This document shows, one piece after another, positions 28,507 through 38,822 of a stretch of DNA of 64,000 bases (positions are counted from its first letter, which is position 1; every line of letters begins with the position of its first letter). Origin of the DNA: Sulfurimonas sp. (lineage in GTDB: Bacteria; Campylobacterota; Campylobacteria; Campylobacterales; Sulfurimonadaceae); the NCBI GenBank assembly GCA_028687935.1, contig JAQTZE010000009.1:19257-83256 (forward strand), read 5' to 3'. The translations under genes were made by a program, and so were the position numbers. The notes beneath the pieces were generated by a model, which was not told the origin of the DNA, made no database searches, and saw only the letters and a program-made list of their open reading frames with translations.

Positions 28507-30907
28507 TGAGAACTTCTTCTACACGGCTCACAGCTACAATCTCAACTGCATCTTGAACTTCTTTTGGAATATCGTCTAAATCTCTCTCGTAGTTTTTAGC
28601 AGGAATCAGAACCTTTGTCATACCAGCTTTATGCGCCGCAATAAGTTTTTCTTTGAGTCCACCAATAGGAAGCACATCTCCACTGAGAGAAACTTCACCA
28701 GTCATCGCTATTTCTGAACGTATTTTTTTACCACTGAGTATAGAAGAGATAACACTTACCATAGCGATACCTGCACTTGGCCCATCTTTTGGTGTTGCAC
28801 CGTCTGGGACGTGGATATGCAGGTCATAGCGTTTGTAGACTTCACTCGGGTCAATTTCTATTTTGTCTTCTATCTCTTTAAATGTCAAAGGAATATTTAC
28901 ATCTTCAATTCTTAATTTTTTCGTATCAATAAGTGTTTTAACAACACTCATAGCGATTCTTGCAGACTCTTTCATAACATCCCCAAGACTCCCTGTGAGC
29001 TGAAGATTTCCCTTTCCTTTGATACGAATACTCTCAATCTTTAACACATCGCCACCAACTGCAGTCCAAGCAAGACCATTTACAACACCAACAACCGGTA
29101 TTTTCGTTGTTTTTTCTATCTCAAACACACTTTTGTCAAAGTAGTTTTTGAGGTTTTTGAGTGTTACAGAAATTTTGTCGTTAGATTTGTGTTGCAGTAT
29201 TTCTTTTGCAGCTTTTCTACTCATATCAGCTATACGGCGACGAAGATTACGCACACCCGCTTCTCTTGTGAAGCTATGGATAAGCTCTTTAAGCGCTGTT
29301 GCGGATATACTCACTTCAGATGGCTTAAGACCATGTTTTTTAAGCTCTTGCGGTATTAGGTAGCGTTTTGCTATTTCATACTTTTCTTGCGGTGTATAAG
29401 AGCTCACAGTAATAAATTCCATTCTATCACGAAGAGGAGCAGGTATACGCCCAACATCATTTGCAGTTGCAATAAAGATAACATTACTCAAATCAATATT
29501 GAAATTGAGATAATAGTCTCTAAATTCACTATTTTGTTCAGGATCGAGTATCTCCAAAAGAGCAGCTGTTGGATCACCTCTTTGAGAGCGTGACACTTTA
29601 TCTATCTCATCAAGGACGATAACAGCATTCATTTTTTTCGCATCGATTATACCTTGAACAATACGTCCTGGCATTGCTCCTACATAGGTTCTTCTGTGAC
29701 CTCTGAGCTCATTTACATCTTCCAAACCACCAAGTGCTATACGTACTAAAGGTCGCTTGAGTGCTGTTGCTATAGAGTTTGCAAGAGATGTTTTACCAAC
29801 ACCCGGAGGTCCTGAAAAACATAAGATAGCGCCTGCACTTTTTTTGAGACTAATACCACGAAGTTCCAAAAGTTCGCGTACTGCAAAGTACTCAACGATT
29901 CTTTTTTTAGGTTTTTCCAAAGAAAAGTGGTCTTTATCAAGCTGCGTTTGGACATCATCAATCTTAAGTGCTTTTTTTGACTCTTCACCAAAAGGAATCT
30001 CCAACACCCAGTCAAGGTAAGTCTGTGTCATAGATGCATCTGAAGAGTCAGGATGCATACGAGAGAAGCGTTCAATCTGCTTAGATATCTCTTTATAGGC
30101 ATCTTCGTTCATCTTCGCTTTTTTAGCTTCGAGTTTTTTTCTATACTCTTCTATCTCTTCATCACGTGAAGTATCTGTACCAAGCTCTTTTTGTATCTGC
30201 TTGAGTTGTTCTTTTAAAAAATACTCTTTATTGACTTTTTCTATGTGTGAATGGACTTTTGAACGGATCTCTTTTTGAAGCTTGTGTGCTTCGATCTCAT
30301 CCATCAAAAAGTCAACAAGATCTAAAAATCTTTTCTCAGTATCTACCTCAACAAACAGCTTATACGCCTGCTCTTTTTTGAGTTTAACAGTGCTTGATAT
30401 CAAATCTATAATACGGTTATTATCATGATTTTCTTCTATAGTACGCAATAAGTCAGGCGGGAAATAGTTACTCACAGTAGAGAGTGCTCTTACTTTTTCT
30501 CTCACAACTTCTAATATCGCATCGATACGTAGTGAGCTTGCGTTTATAGGTTCTATAACATCCACATGTGCTATAAGTGGTTTTTCAGAGACCTTTCTTA
30601 GCATCTTTGCGCGTGCAAGACCCTGAAAAAGAACTTTTACTCTTCCATCAGGAAGTGCAACTTTTCTCATAATAGAACCAACAACTCCCACATCATAGAG
30701 AGAGTCATAATCTCGCTGCGTTTCATGGCCAGGTTTTGTTGAACAGACGATTACAAGCGAGTTTTCTTCTATCGCTCTTGCCGCGGCGCTTATATTTGTC
30801 TCATCGCTTAAAAATATCGGTGAGATCATAAAAGGGTATAAAAAAAGTTCATCTTCTGCTAATACAGGAATATCAGCAGGAAAGTCTCCATAATTGCTTA
30901 ATTTCAT
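28487..30907 (-). CDS. lon: ATP-dependent protease Lon
   Basis: Cytoplasmic AAA+ serine protease for damaged and regulatory proteins. The 806 residues comprise a LAN substrate domain (FPADIPVLAEDELFLYPFMISP) and a coiled-coil linker. The AAA+ module has Walker A GPPGVGKTSLA and Walker B VIVLDEIDKV. The protease domain holds the Ser-Lys dyad: Ser in PKDGPSAGIAM and Lys in GGLKEKLIAAHKAG. Length matches the family. It is followed upstream by bamD (8 bp gap), the same lon-bamD-fliW order known from Campylobacter. Confidence 0.96.
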   Translation of the reverse strand: MKLSNYGDFPADIPVLAEDELFLYPFMISPIFLSDETNISAAARAIEENSLVIVCSTKPGHETQRDYDSLYDVGVVGSIMRKVALPDGRVKVLFQGLARAKMLRKVSEKPLIAHVDVIEPINASSLRIDAILEVVREKVRALSTVSNYFPPDLLRTIEENHDNNRIIDLISSTVKLKKEQAYKLFVEVDTEKRFLDLVDFLMDEIEAHKLQKEIRSKVHSHIEKVNKEYFLKEQLKQIQKELGTDTSRDEEIEEYRKKLEAKKAKMNEDAYKEISKQIERFSRMHPDSSDASMTQTYLDWVLEIPFGEESKKALKIDDVQTQLDKDHFSLEKPKKRIVEYFAVRELLELRGISLKKSAGAILCFSGPPGVGKTSLANSIATALKRPLVRIALGGLEDVNELRGHRRTYVGAMPGRIVQGIIDAKKMNAVIVLDEIDKVSRSQRGDPTAALLEILDPEQNSEFRDYYLNFNIDLSNVIFIATANDVGRIPAPLRDRMEFITVSSYTPQEKYEIAKRYLIPQELKKHGLKPSEVSISATALKELIHSFTREAGVRNLRRRIADMSRKAAKEILQHKSNDKISVTLKNLKNYFDKSVFEIEKTTKIPVVGVVNGLAWTAVGGDVLKIESIRIKGKGNLQLTGSLGDVMKESARIAMSVVKTLIDTKKLRIEDVNIPLTFKEIEDKIEIDPSEVYKRYDLHIHVPDGATPKDGPSAGIAMVSVISSILSGKKIRSEIAMTGEVSLSGDVLPIGGLKEKLIAAHKAGMTKVLIPAKNYERDLDDIPKEVQDAVEIVAVSRVEEVLKQILVS

Positions 30908-30915
30908 AAATTGTC

Positions 30916-31671
30916 CTATTTATTTACAGTATCTGCATTTTCTGTGCTCTCTTGTGGAGCTGAGTTTCTTGATACAACACTTTTGGTATCAGGAACCATA
31001 AAACCATACCAGCTTTCTTCCCCGTCACCTTCAAACCAAGCACGATACCAAGGAGTATTCGCTCTCTCTATCTCATTCCAGTTTATCCATGGTTGAGGCT
31101 TGATACTTGCGTAATACGCTGCACTACGTGGCTTATCCAAACGTGTATACAAATCAGCGATGTTTTCATTGAGCGCTGCATCTGCTAAATGTAGGTTTGT
31201 TAACATCGTATCAACAACTCCATAATATACTGAATGCGGATAGGTCTGTTTAAAGTTGTCACCTTCTACAATCGCATCTTGAATAAGTACCTGATCACGC
31301 CATGGATTTGGCAGTGCCATGTATTTAGCTTTTATCTTCATAAACTCTGCAAACTCTTTTTCATTTGGGTTTGCATATCTCTTGATATATTCATTAAAAA
31401 AATGCTCGCTTAAGAGATACTCTTCCTCATGCATATGCGCAATTGCCAAAATCATCGTAGCTTCAGGCAAAAGAGGTGAGCCGATATGCTCTCCTTGCAA
31501 GGAACTATAATAGTTATCCGCCTTTTCTAAGTTACCGCTAGACACAGACTCCACTATCTTTGAGTACCAATACACCGCAGGTTTGTTATACTCTTCAACC
31601 TCTTTGGAACATCCCCCGAAAAAAATGAGTCCACAGAGTAGCAGAAGAGAAATATTTGTTTTTATATGCAT
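30916..31671 (-). CDS. bamD: Outer-membrane assembly lipoprotein BamD
   Basis: TPR lipoprotein of the BAM complex that inserts beta-barrel proteins. The ATG at 31671 gives a 251-residue precursor with a clean lipoprotein signal (MHIKTNISLLLLCGLIFFGGC, Cys21); the frame is open to 31713 but the extra 14 residues spoil the signal. TPR-like helices include LEKADNYYSSLQGEHIGSPLLPEATMILA and SEHFFNEYIKRYANPNEKEFAEFMKIKAKY, the typical BamD repeats. The C terminus is Ser/Asn-rich and unstructured. It lies in a lon-bamD operon divergent from fliW. Confidence 0.88.
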   Translation of the reverse strand: MHIKTNISLLLLCGLIFFGGCSKEVEEYNKPAVYWYSKIVESVSSGNLEKADNYYSSLQGEHIGSPLLPEATMILAIAHMHEEEYLLSEHFFNEYIKRYANPNEKEFAEFMKIKAKYMALPNPWRDQVLIQDAIVEGDNFKQTYPHSVYYGVVDTMLTNLHLADAALNENIADLYTRLDKPRSAAYYASIKPQPWINWNEIERANTPWYRAWFEGDGEESWYGFMVPDTKSVVSRNSAPQESTENADTVNK

Positions 31672-31762
31672 ATAATAAAATCCTATTTGTAAATGAATTG
31701 CTATTCTATCCAAAACTTATATAACAGGCATTAAACTAGGTATGTTTTATGCTTTAAAGTGT

Positions 31763-31768
31763 TATACT
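31763..31768 (+). promoter_or_regulatory. Putative -10 box for fliW
   Basis: TATACT 25 bp before the fliW ATG, with an AAAAGG ribosome site after it. No sigma-28 or sigma-54 element was recognised. Confidence 0.4.
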
Positions 31769-31793
31769 TCACAAAATTTACAAAAGGTTTTTT

Positions 31794-32174
31794 ATGACAT
31801 TTAACTTACAAGTCCCTATTTTAGGCTTTGACGACATTAAAAAAGTTGAGTTACAAAAGATAGATGATATCTTTATGAAAATGCAAGCAGTTGAGAATCA
31901 GCACATATCTTTTACGCTTGTCAATCCTTTTGCTTTAACTGAGTACGATTTTGAAGTACCGGAAAAAATTCAAAAACTTCTTGAGATAACTGACAACTCA
32001 AATCTCTTAGTCATGAACATAGTCCTCATCCAAACGCCAATAGAAGACTCTGTAATAAACTTCATAGGGCCACTAGTCTTCAACACAGATTCAAAAAAAG
32101 CCGCACAAATCATCCTTCAAGAATCAAGCAAGTATTCTGTTGCTGAAAAGATTTCTAACTTTTTGAAAAAGTAA
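31794..32174 (+). CDS. fliW: Flagellar assembly factor FliW
   Basis: A 126-residue cytoplasmic protein that binds flagellin and antagonises the translational repressor CsrA. The family pattern is visible: PILGFDDIKKVELQKIDD, a central FTLVNPFALTEYDFEVPEKIQKLL, then LLVMNIVLIQTPIEDSVINFIGPLVFN. Length matches. It is divergent from bamD. Its stop codon lies inside the stem of a strong terminator. csrA and flagellin genes are not in the window. Confidence 0.92.
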   Translation: MTFNLQVPILGFDDIKKVELQKIDDIFMKMQAVENQHISFTLVNPFALTEYDFEVPEKIQKLLEITDNSNLLVMNIVLIQTPIEDSVINFIGPLVFNTDSKKAAQIILQESSKYSVAEKISNFLKK

Positions 32175-32199
32175 TCTACACTTCCGTGTAGATTACTTT
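32168..32199 (+). terminator. Intrinsic terminator after fliW
   Basis: AAAGTAATCTACAC and GTGTAGATTACTTT form a perfect 14-bp stem with a TTCC loop. It starts inside the last codons of fliW and ends with a short T-run. Confidence 0.75.
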
Positions 32200-32272
32200 A
32201 AAAAACTTCAAAAAACAATATCACATTTTATCTATTTCAACTACTTTCAGAAAAAAATTGCAATAAAAGCTG

Positions 32273-32278
32273 TATAAT
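32273..32278 (+). promoter_or_regulatory. -10 box of the adhesin/pseudopilin operon
   Basis: TATAAT preceded by TG (CTGTATAAT), 70 bp upstream of the large secreted protein. The leader holds a GCGTT/AACGC mini-hairpin and a direct repeat GTCCACTTTT (32307-32316 and 32320-32329), then a T-run and a GAGGAG ribosome site. The leader may be regulatory, which is inference. Confidence 0.5.
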
Positions 32279-32347
32279 TTATCATTATGCGTTTTAACGC
32301 CATTGAGTCCACTTTTGTGGTCCACTTTTTTTCATGAGGAGTATATT

Positions 32348-35300
32348 ATGAAAACTTTTAATCTTTTTTCGCGATTGATTGTCATCTTTGGATTTGTGAT
32401 GATTCTTGCTATATCAGGATGGGCAGATACAAATAATAATGATTCGTGTGCTAACGCTGAAAATGTTAGCCTTAATTATTCAACTACTTCCGGAAGTATG
32501 ACTAAAGATAGTGACAGAGATGATTACTATGCTTTTAGTGTGAGCACAGCAGGAACACTTACTATAACTACCACTAATGCAAACCGTGATTTGGATGGGT
32601 ATTTATTTGAAGCAGGATCATGCAACAGCAGTGGAACTGGTACAGTTACAAAGGATACTTCAGGTAGTGATAACGTTTCAATTACTTATAATGTTACATC
32701 TGCACAAAGTTTTATATTTGACTTATACGATTATGAGAATAAATCAACAAACTATAATCTTACAATTACTTTTGTTTCAAGCGCTCCTACTCCAGAAATG
32801 AATATTAAAGGCAATAGTGTTGATATTACAGATAATGATAGCACTCCAAGTACATCCGATAATACAGACTTTGGAAGTGTTACTATCGGAAATTCAGTCA
32901 CTAAAACATTCATAATTGAAAATACAGGCACAGGAACACTTAATCTGACTGGTTCACCTAGAGTTGTAACGAATGGAGACTTTAGCGTTACTACGCAACC
33001 ATCTGCCACTGTTGCTGCCGGTGGGTCAACAAGCTTTATCGTCCAGTTCACTCCAAGCACAGCAGGAATAAAAAATCAAACAATTTCTCTAAGCAATAAT
33101 GACTCAAATGAAAATCCTTACAACTTTAGTATCAGAGGAACTGGTCTCACTCCAATCGCCCAAGCAGCTCCAACAATAACAACTATCCCAAACCAAACAG
33201 CTTATGTCGGCGCTGCTATTTCCTTAAATATGGCTAGCTATGTGTCAGACATTAACAATGATGTTATAACTTATGGACTTATTGGGACTCTACCAGCAGG
33301 ACTTATCTTTAACACTACGACAGGATATATAAGTGGAACACCGACTGCCGTTACTGCAGCAACAAATTTTAGATTAACAGCAACAGACAGTGCTGGAAGT
33401 GGTACAACTACCACAAGTAATATATTTACTATTTCAGTGACAGAACAAATTTTAGAGACATCGGGAGGAAGAGACTTTGTTCAAAGAACACAACATAGTC
33501 TTTTTGGAGATGTGAAAGTTATCGGGAATACTGTTTTATGTATCTTAAATAATGGGGTATGTGTGGAGCCCACCAACAATAACTCAAATGCAGATACAAA
33601 TTTACAAAAAGCTCCACAATCATATTCTACTTTAACATTACCTACAAATGCTGTTATTCAATATGCCCGTGTCTACTGGCAAGGGCGTAAAGCAGCGACA
33701 AGTACCAATGATGCTTGGGACAACACATCAAAAAACAGTGCAGCGACCATTGGGATACGAAAAGGGGCTACAGGCTCATTTACACCACTTACTGCTGATA
33801 TAAAAGACTTTGATTCCACGGATTCAAACAATTACGTTCGGACATATTCTGCGAGTGCAAATGCTATGAGCGTAGTAACGGGGGCTGATACATATTACAT
33901 TGATACTGCAAACTTTTATACAAATACAGGTAAAACGAACGACAATAATCCTAGTGATGGTTTAGGCGCTTATGGAGCATGGGTTCTCGTTATTGTTTAT
34001 AACGATCCAAACGAAACAAAAGCAAGGAATGTGACGCTGTTCGATGGATATAAACAAGTCACTAAAGATACTGGAAATATAGATATAAGCGTTTCTGGCT
34101 TTCTTACACCAAGAACGGGTACGGTTGATTCTAAAACTTATGTATTTACCGCTGAAGGTGATAAATACCTTGAAAAAAATGGCGATGTAATAAAAATGGC
34201 AGGTCTTACTTACCACACAACATTACAAACTTTAGGTACTTTTAACTCTCGTGTTGATGTTTTAGGAACGAGAAGTCCAAGTCTTTCAAACAATAATGGA
34301 ATTGATATCCACAAGTACGATACAGGGACAACCACTGGGGCAAAAAATATTATTGATACAAATGAAGTAGGAGCTAAATTTCAGTTTACTTCCGATCAAG
34401 ACACTTATTTTCCTTCACTTATTGTTTTTTCAACAGAGCTTTATCTGCCACAGTTGTGTTATGACTACTCTATAAAACAAGATGGTCACTATTTCAATAT
34501 TGATAGAACTACTTATCCTATAGCGCATCTAGATGGATACATATCTTCTTCACCTGTAGAAGTCACTGTATATCTAAAAAACAAAGAAGCTGATATTGAC
34601 GCACAAGGTATTGCACTTAAAGCAGATGTTAACGATACACTTTTTGATCTTAGCGGTAATATTTTTACTTCTAATGTTAATGGTTCCACACTCATTGATA
34701 GAGGAACTCCAACTTCTAGCGCTACACTATGTGACTATAATAGAGATGGTGACAACTCTGTGACCAACAGCGGATGTACAAATGGTCATGATATACGTAA
34801 AGGGAATGGCTCTTTATCGGCACAAGATTATGTCTATACCAAGTATATTTTACAACCTAATAATGTTACTGGCGTTACACGAGTAAGCCAACCACTCGGT
34901 CTATCTATCAAATATTACATAACTGCCAATGGTAATAAAGTTGAATATCCTGACTATGTCTTAGGTGGTGTCAATGTGCCTCTTTGTCCGCCAACTGCCT
35001 CATACCAACCAGAATGGGGTTACTTCAATGTCGTACAAAGCGGACAAGCAAATAACTCTATAAAAAACAATATTTATTCTCAAATATCTCGTAAACCATT
35101 TGATGCAACTGTTGTTTTTGATTCTACTCCAGCAACTGGAAATAATCAAGCGCCAACTTCAAATATCAAAACAACTTTGCTTGTTGAGATTATCGATATA
35201 GATGCCTTTGGAGATATCAATGCATCTTGCGCAAATCCTGATTCTAGTTTGTCTGAGCCAATCTTTACTTCTGTAAACTTTACAAATACTAGCTTTCAAG

Positions 35301-37294
35301 CAAATTTAACGACACAAAGTAATGATTATTATAACTTTGCTGTACAAAACGCAGCTTTTAGAATTTGGTACTTTAATGATGTAAATGGAACGCTTATACA
35401 AGATTGGAATGCAACAACTACGAATGCAAATAAAACACTTACAGGGATTGCAGGTCTCTATAAACCTACTACGCACACACTATGTAGTAGCCAATGCGCA
35501 ACACCAACATCAACAACTTGTTTTGATTGTATCAAAACGAATTATGCACAGCCGATCTGTTCACGAGACAACTTCTCTATACGTCCAGAATCGTATGATC
35601 TCCGTCTTTACGATGTAAATCAAACACTGCCTGCATATGATATTGCGACCGATCCAACAAATCTCAAGAACACAACTAAAGTTGATCTTTCAAACAAATA
35701 TGGATATGATCCTCTACATTCTACTCCTACAGATCGTATCAATTTAGCTTCAGAGTACAATTATAGATTTGATATTGCTGCAACTGGACATGATGGCATC
35801 ACATTTGTTCCTGGTTATACGAGATACTTTAATGGAGAATTAGACTACAATGCAGTCCTACTATGGGATCCACAATCAACAAAGACAGGCTGCAACGATA
35901 TAACAGATAAGAATATTTCTTTCTATGTTGGAAATGGCGTAATGCAAAATGAAGAACACAATCATTTGGAAGTCGGAGAATATAAACTCAATATTTTTGA
36001 TACTACATGGACAGCAAGAGATTGGCAAAATATGACACATCATACTACTGCAAATGCTTTTACATTAGATCCAGATTGTAATACAAATTCAAATTCTTCA
36101 ACACTCACAAATTACAGATATGGATGTAATGTCTCTACAGATCATGGGAGTGATGGAGGTGGCCGTGTTTATAAAGATCATGACTTAACATTTCATCCCT
36201 ATAAATTTGATGTACTTGGTATAATCGCATCTGTTGGTCTCAATCATGATATTAATGTCACTAATGCTTTTATCTATATGGCAGATATGAATCAAAGTCA
36301 AGATGAAAATATGTCTTTTCATCTCAATGGCACAATCATTGCCAAAGGATATAACAATGTAGTGCCAAGTAACTTTGTTAATAATTGCTACGCTAAAGCA
36401 CTTGATATCAATGTCACGGAAACCAATACTTCTCATACTAATAGTAGCGGTATCAACCTTGCATATCAGCTGCGTTTTCATGATATAAACGCAAGCGGAA
36501 GCGTTATCACTTCTTTTGATATAAACGCAACAAAAACATTGGCAATGGATGATGCAAACATTCAGACTGGACAAAACTACTTCACAAAAGATCTCAATGG
36601 AAGCATGAGTACTGTCTTAAATCTCAACTACTCAAGAGAATCAAATGTAACTGCTAATCCAAAAACTATTTATATCAGCAAATATAAGGTTAACTGCATA
36701 AACTCAGAAGATGAATGCACATTTAACGCTAATTTAGATGAAAATACAACCCAAGGTGAAAAAGATATAAACGCAACGATCAAACACTATTATGGTCGTA
36801 CAAATGTTCCAAAACAAGTATATATATCTCCTGTAGGAACAACTGGAACTCCGGCTAATGATCTAATCTATTATGAAGTTTTTTGTAATGGAACTGGATG
36901 CGACAAAACGCTTCTCTCAAATGGAGTAAACTCACGAAATTCTGATGATCCACGATGGTTTATCAATACAAGTCACATCGCCGGGTTTGGAACGGCTGGA
37001 AATATAAATCAAAAAAATGCAGCAAATGTTACTGCTACAACTGCAGGCGGTGTGCATCAGGATTCTACAAATATCGTCTATGATACACTTAAAGGCTATC
37101 CATATAAAGCTACAATGGAGCATAATGCTTCAAGTTGGCTCATCTATAATAGATACAATGCTGCAGCAACACTCAATGAATTTGAAGTTGAATTTCAAGC
37201 TCCAGAATCTGGTTGGACGGGTATCCACAATAACAATATAAATACTGCTGTAGGTAAAGGTGCTATCTGGACAAATAAAAGGTTGGATTGGTAA
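32348..37294 (+). CDS. Large secreted multidomain protein, MshQ-like
   Basis: A 1648-residue exported protein. The ATG at 32348 has a GAGGAG site and starts a good signal peptide (LIVIFGFVMILAISGWA). Domains by eye: a PPC-like beta domain (about 30-140), a choice-of-anchor/ASH-like domain (about 150-255, VTIGNSVTKTFIIENTGTGT), and a putative Ig (He_PIG) domain (about 265-360, LPAGLIFNTTTGYISGTP). A large beta region contains YARVYWQG and GLGAYGAWVLVIVYND, and a Cys-rich knot (CSSQCATPTSTTCFDCIKT) is followed by CSRDNFSIRPESYDL. The 'f.iRP..f' segment after a cysteine, and the pseudopilin genes downstream, resemble MshQ of MSHA pili. No membrane anchor or sortase motif is seen. Role in adhesion is inferred. 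Few AAACGCA heptamers occur until about 35350. Confidence 0.75.
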   Translation: MKTFNLFSRLIVIFGFVMILAISGWADTNNNDSCANAENVSLNYSTTSGSMTKDSDRDDYYAFSVSTAGTLTITTTNANRDLDGYLFEAGSCNSSGTGTVTKDTSGSDNVSITYNVTSAQSFIFDLYDYENKSTNYNLTITFVSSAPTPEMNIKGNSVDITDNDSTPSTSDNTDFGSVTIGNSVTKTFIIENTGTGTLNLTGSPRVVTNGDFSVTTQPSATVAAGGSTSFIVQFTPSTAGIKNQTISLSNNDSNENPYNFSIRGTGLTPIAQAAPTITTIPNQTAYVGAAISLNMASYVSDINNDVITYGLIGTLPAGLIFNTTTGYISGTPTAVTAATNFRLTATDSAGSGTTTTSNIFTISVTEQILETSGGRDFVQRTQHSLFGDVKVIGNTVLCILNNGVCVEPTNNNSNADTNLQKAPQSYSTLTLPTNAVIQYARVYWQGRKAATSTNDAWDNTSKNSAATIGIRKGATGSFTPLTADIKDFDSTDSNNYVRTYSASANAMSVVTGADTYYIDTANFYTNTGKTNDNNPSDGLGAYGAWVLVIVYNDPNETKARNVTLFDGYKQVTKDTGNIDISVSGFLTPRTGTVDSKTYVFTAEGDKYLEKNGDVIKMAGLTYHTTLQTLGTFNSRVDVLGTRSPSLSNNNGIDIHKYDTGTTTGAKNIIDTNEVGAKFQFTSDQDTYFPSLIVFSTELYLPQLCYDYSIKQDGHYFNIDRTTYPIAHLDGYISSSPVEVTVYLKNKEADIDAQGIALKADVNDTLFDLSGNIFTSNVNGSTLIDRGTPTSSATLCDYNRDGDNSVTNSGCTNGHDIRKGNGSLSAQDYVYTKYILQPNNVTGVTRVSQPLGLSIKYYITANGNKVEYPDYVLGGVNVPLCPPTASYQPEWGYFNVVQSGQANNSIKNNIYSQISRKPFDATVVFDSTPATGNNQAPTSNIKTTLLVEIIDIDAFGDINASCANPDSSLSEPIFTSVNFTNTSFQANLTTQSNDYYNFAVQNAAFRIWYFNDVNGTLIQDWNATTTNANKTLTGIAGLYKPTTHTLCSSQCATPTSTTCFDCIKTNYAQPICSRDNFSIRPESYDLRLYDVNQTLPAYDIATDPTNLKNTTKVDLSNKYGYDPLHSTPTDRINLASEYNYRFDIAATGHDGITFVPGYTRYFNGELDYNAVLLWDPQSTKTGCNDITDKNISFYVGNGVMQNEEHNHLEVGEYKLNIFDTTWTARDWQNMTHHTTANAFTLDPDCNTNSNSSTLTNYRYGCNVSTDHGSDGGGRVYKDHDLTFHPYKFDVLGIIASVGLNHDINVTNAFIYMADMNQSQDENMSFHLNGTIIAKGYNNVVPSNFVNNCYAKALDINVTETNTSHTNSSGINLAYQLRFHDINASGSVITSFDINATKTLAMDDANIQTGQNYFTKDLNGSMSTVLNLNYSRESNVTANPKTIYISKYKVNCINSEDECTFNANLDENTTQGEKDINATIKHYYGRTNVPKQVYISPVGTTGTPANDLIYYEVFCNGTGCDKTLLSNGVNSRNSDDPRWFINTSHIAGFGTAGNINQKNAANVTATTAGGVHQDSTNIVYDTLKGYPYKATMEHNASSWLIYNRYNAAATLNEFEVEFQAPESGWTGIHNNNINTAVGKGAIWTNKRLDW

Positions 37295-37941
37295 TGACAA
37301 AGCTCAGAACTGCTTTTACTCTAATTGAGTTAATATTTGCTATCGTAATAATAGGTATAGCAACTTTATCTTTGCCAATGATCTCCCAAGTCACAGCAAA
37401 AGGAAGTGAAAAAAGTTTGGCGCAGGAGGCTATCTTTATCGCCTTCACTGAGATCACAAAAGTAACCTCTTCCGCTTGGGATGAAAATAGCAGAACTGGT
37501 ACAAATGATTTTGAGTACGTTATCTACGCATCAACTACAGAAGCAAATACTTCAGCAATAAACGATTTGCGAGGTAGATCGGGTAATATCAATATCCTTT
37601 ACAATAATACGGATGGTAATAGAACTTTACGCCCTACAATGGTAACTTTTGATCCAGATGACAATGCAACAGGAGTATTCAGAGAAGATGACATTGACGA
37701 CTATATCATCTTAACCGCAAACGCAACTGGAAGTGCAGGAAGTCAAACTGGCTACAAGTATCAATATACAAAAGACATAAATGTAACTACTCCTGCATCA
37801 TTTGGAACACTCGCAAACGATCCAAACATCAAAAGAATTCAAATCGGTGTGAATGATTCTACAGGCTTGATTGTCAGTTTTTATATGTATGCAACCAACA
37901 GTGGGAGTGTTGCAAATCATCCATGGAGGGTTTTAGAATGA
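37294..37941 (+). CDS. Type IV prepilin-like protein (pseudopilin)
   Basis: A 215-residue protein with a class III signal: short basic leader MTKLRTA, then the cleavage site before FTLIELIFAIVIIGIATL, with Glu at +5 and a long hydrophobic helix. This is the N-methylated pilin/pseudopilin signature processed by a PilD-type peptidase. The remaining globular part is variable, rich in Asn/Thr and contains acidic FDPDDNATG-like loops. The start overlaps the stop of the large secreted protein (TAATG), so the two are coupled. The closest functional analogy is a minor pilin such as MshC/D/O. Confidence 0.85.
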   Translation: MTKLRTAFTLIELIFAIVIIGIATLSLPMISQVTAKGSEKSLAQEAIFIAFTEITKVTSSAWDENSRTGTNDFEYVIYASTTEANTSAINDLRGRSGNINILYNNTDGNRTLRPTMVTFDPDDNATGVFREDDIDDYIILTANATGSAGSQTGYKYQYTKDINVTTPASFGTLANDPNIKRIQIGVNDSTGLIVSFYMYATNSGSVANHPWRVLE

Positions 37942-38822
37942 AACGCAGTGCTTTTACTATGCTTGAACTCATCTTTGTCATTGTTGTCATGGGGATAATT
38001 GGAAAATTTGGAGTGGAGTTTTTAGCCCAAGCATACAAAACTTTTATCCAGGCAAAAATAAATAATGAACTTCATGCAAACAGTGCAAATGCGCTTCAGT
38101 TTATTGCCAAAAGATTAGAATATCGTATACCTCCATCTGCCATCAAAAGAATTTCAGGTGCAGCTGGGTTTGTTGGTGTAACTGAAGTTGTAGCCAATCC
38201 AAATGCATATAATGTTTTAGAATGGATATCCTATGACAGCGATGGTTTCAGAGGGACGAATGCACCATTATGGAGCGGGATTGTAGATCTAGACCCTTCT
38301 GTAACAACACTGAATGCTATAACGTCTGTAGCAACCAATACAACTGACGTAGATGATCTTATTAAAATTTTATCCAACAACACTAAAACTATTGCTAATG
38401 CTGCAATCATTTTTAATGCAGAAAACAGTCATCCAAACTCTTTTGGATGGTCTGGCGGTGATGTTTTAAATGACCAGTCGCAAGCAATGCACCCTATAAA
38501 TGCTGCTAGCGCAACTTCTTTTAGCTCAAGTCTTGGAGGCATAAACTTCAACGGTATGAAAATCTATAATCGCTATATGTTAGCATGGAGTGCTTATGCT
38601 ATTGTTCATAACGGAACAGATCTAATACTTTATTACAATTATCAACCTTGGGCAGGGCAAAACTATTTAAATGGTACTCCCGAACTTTTAATGCAAAATG
38701 TAGACACTTTTAGAATAAAGACCAATCCAAGTGGCGGGATATTTAGTATCATGGTATGTGCCAGAAGTAATCTTATTGCTGGGGAGGATCATTCAATATG
38801 CAAAGAAAAAGTCATATTTTAA
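37938..38822 (+). CDS. Type IV prepilin-like protein (pseudopilin, MshO-like)
   Basis: A 294-residue protein starting at an ATG that overlaps the previous stop (ATGA). The leader MKRSA is followed by FTMLELIFVIVVMGIIGKFG, with Glu at +5, a standard prepilin peptidase site. The larger globular domain and its position as the second pseudopilin before a Glu-less one recall MshO/PilW. It contains a pair of cysteines near the C terminus (MVCARSN ... SICKEK). It overlaps the next gene by 25 bp. Confidence 0.82.
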   Translation: MKRSAFTMLELIFVIVVMGIIGKFGVEFLAQAYKTFIQAKINNELHANSANALQFIAKRLEYRIPPSAIKRISGAAGFVGVTEVVANPNAYNVLEWISYDSDGFRGTNAPLWSGIVDLDPSVTTLNAITSVATNTTDVDDLIKILSNNTKTIANAAIIFNAENSHPNSFGWSGGDVLNDQSQAMHPINAASATSFSSSLGGINFNGMKIYNRYMLAWSAYAIVHNGTDLILYYNYQPWAGQNYLNGTPELLMQNVDTFRIKTNPSGGIFSIMVCARSNLIAGEDHSICKEKVIF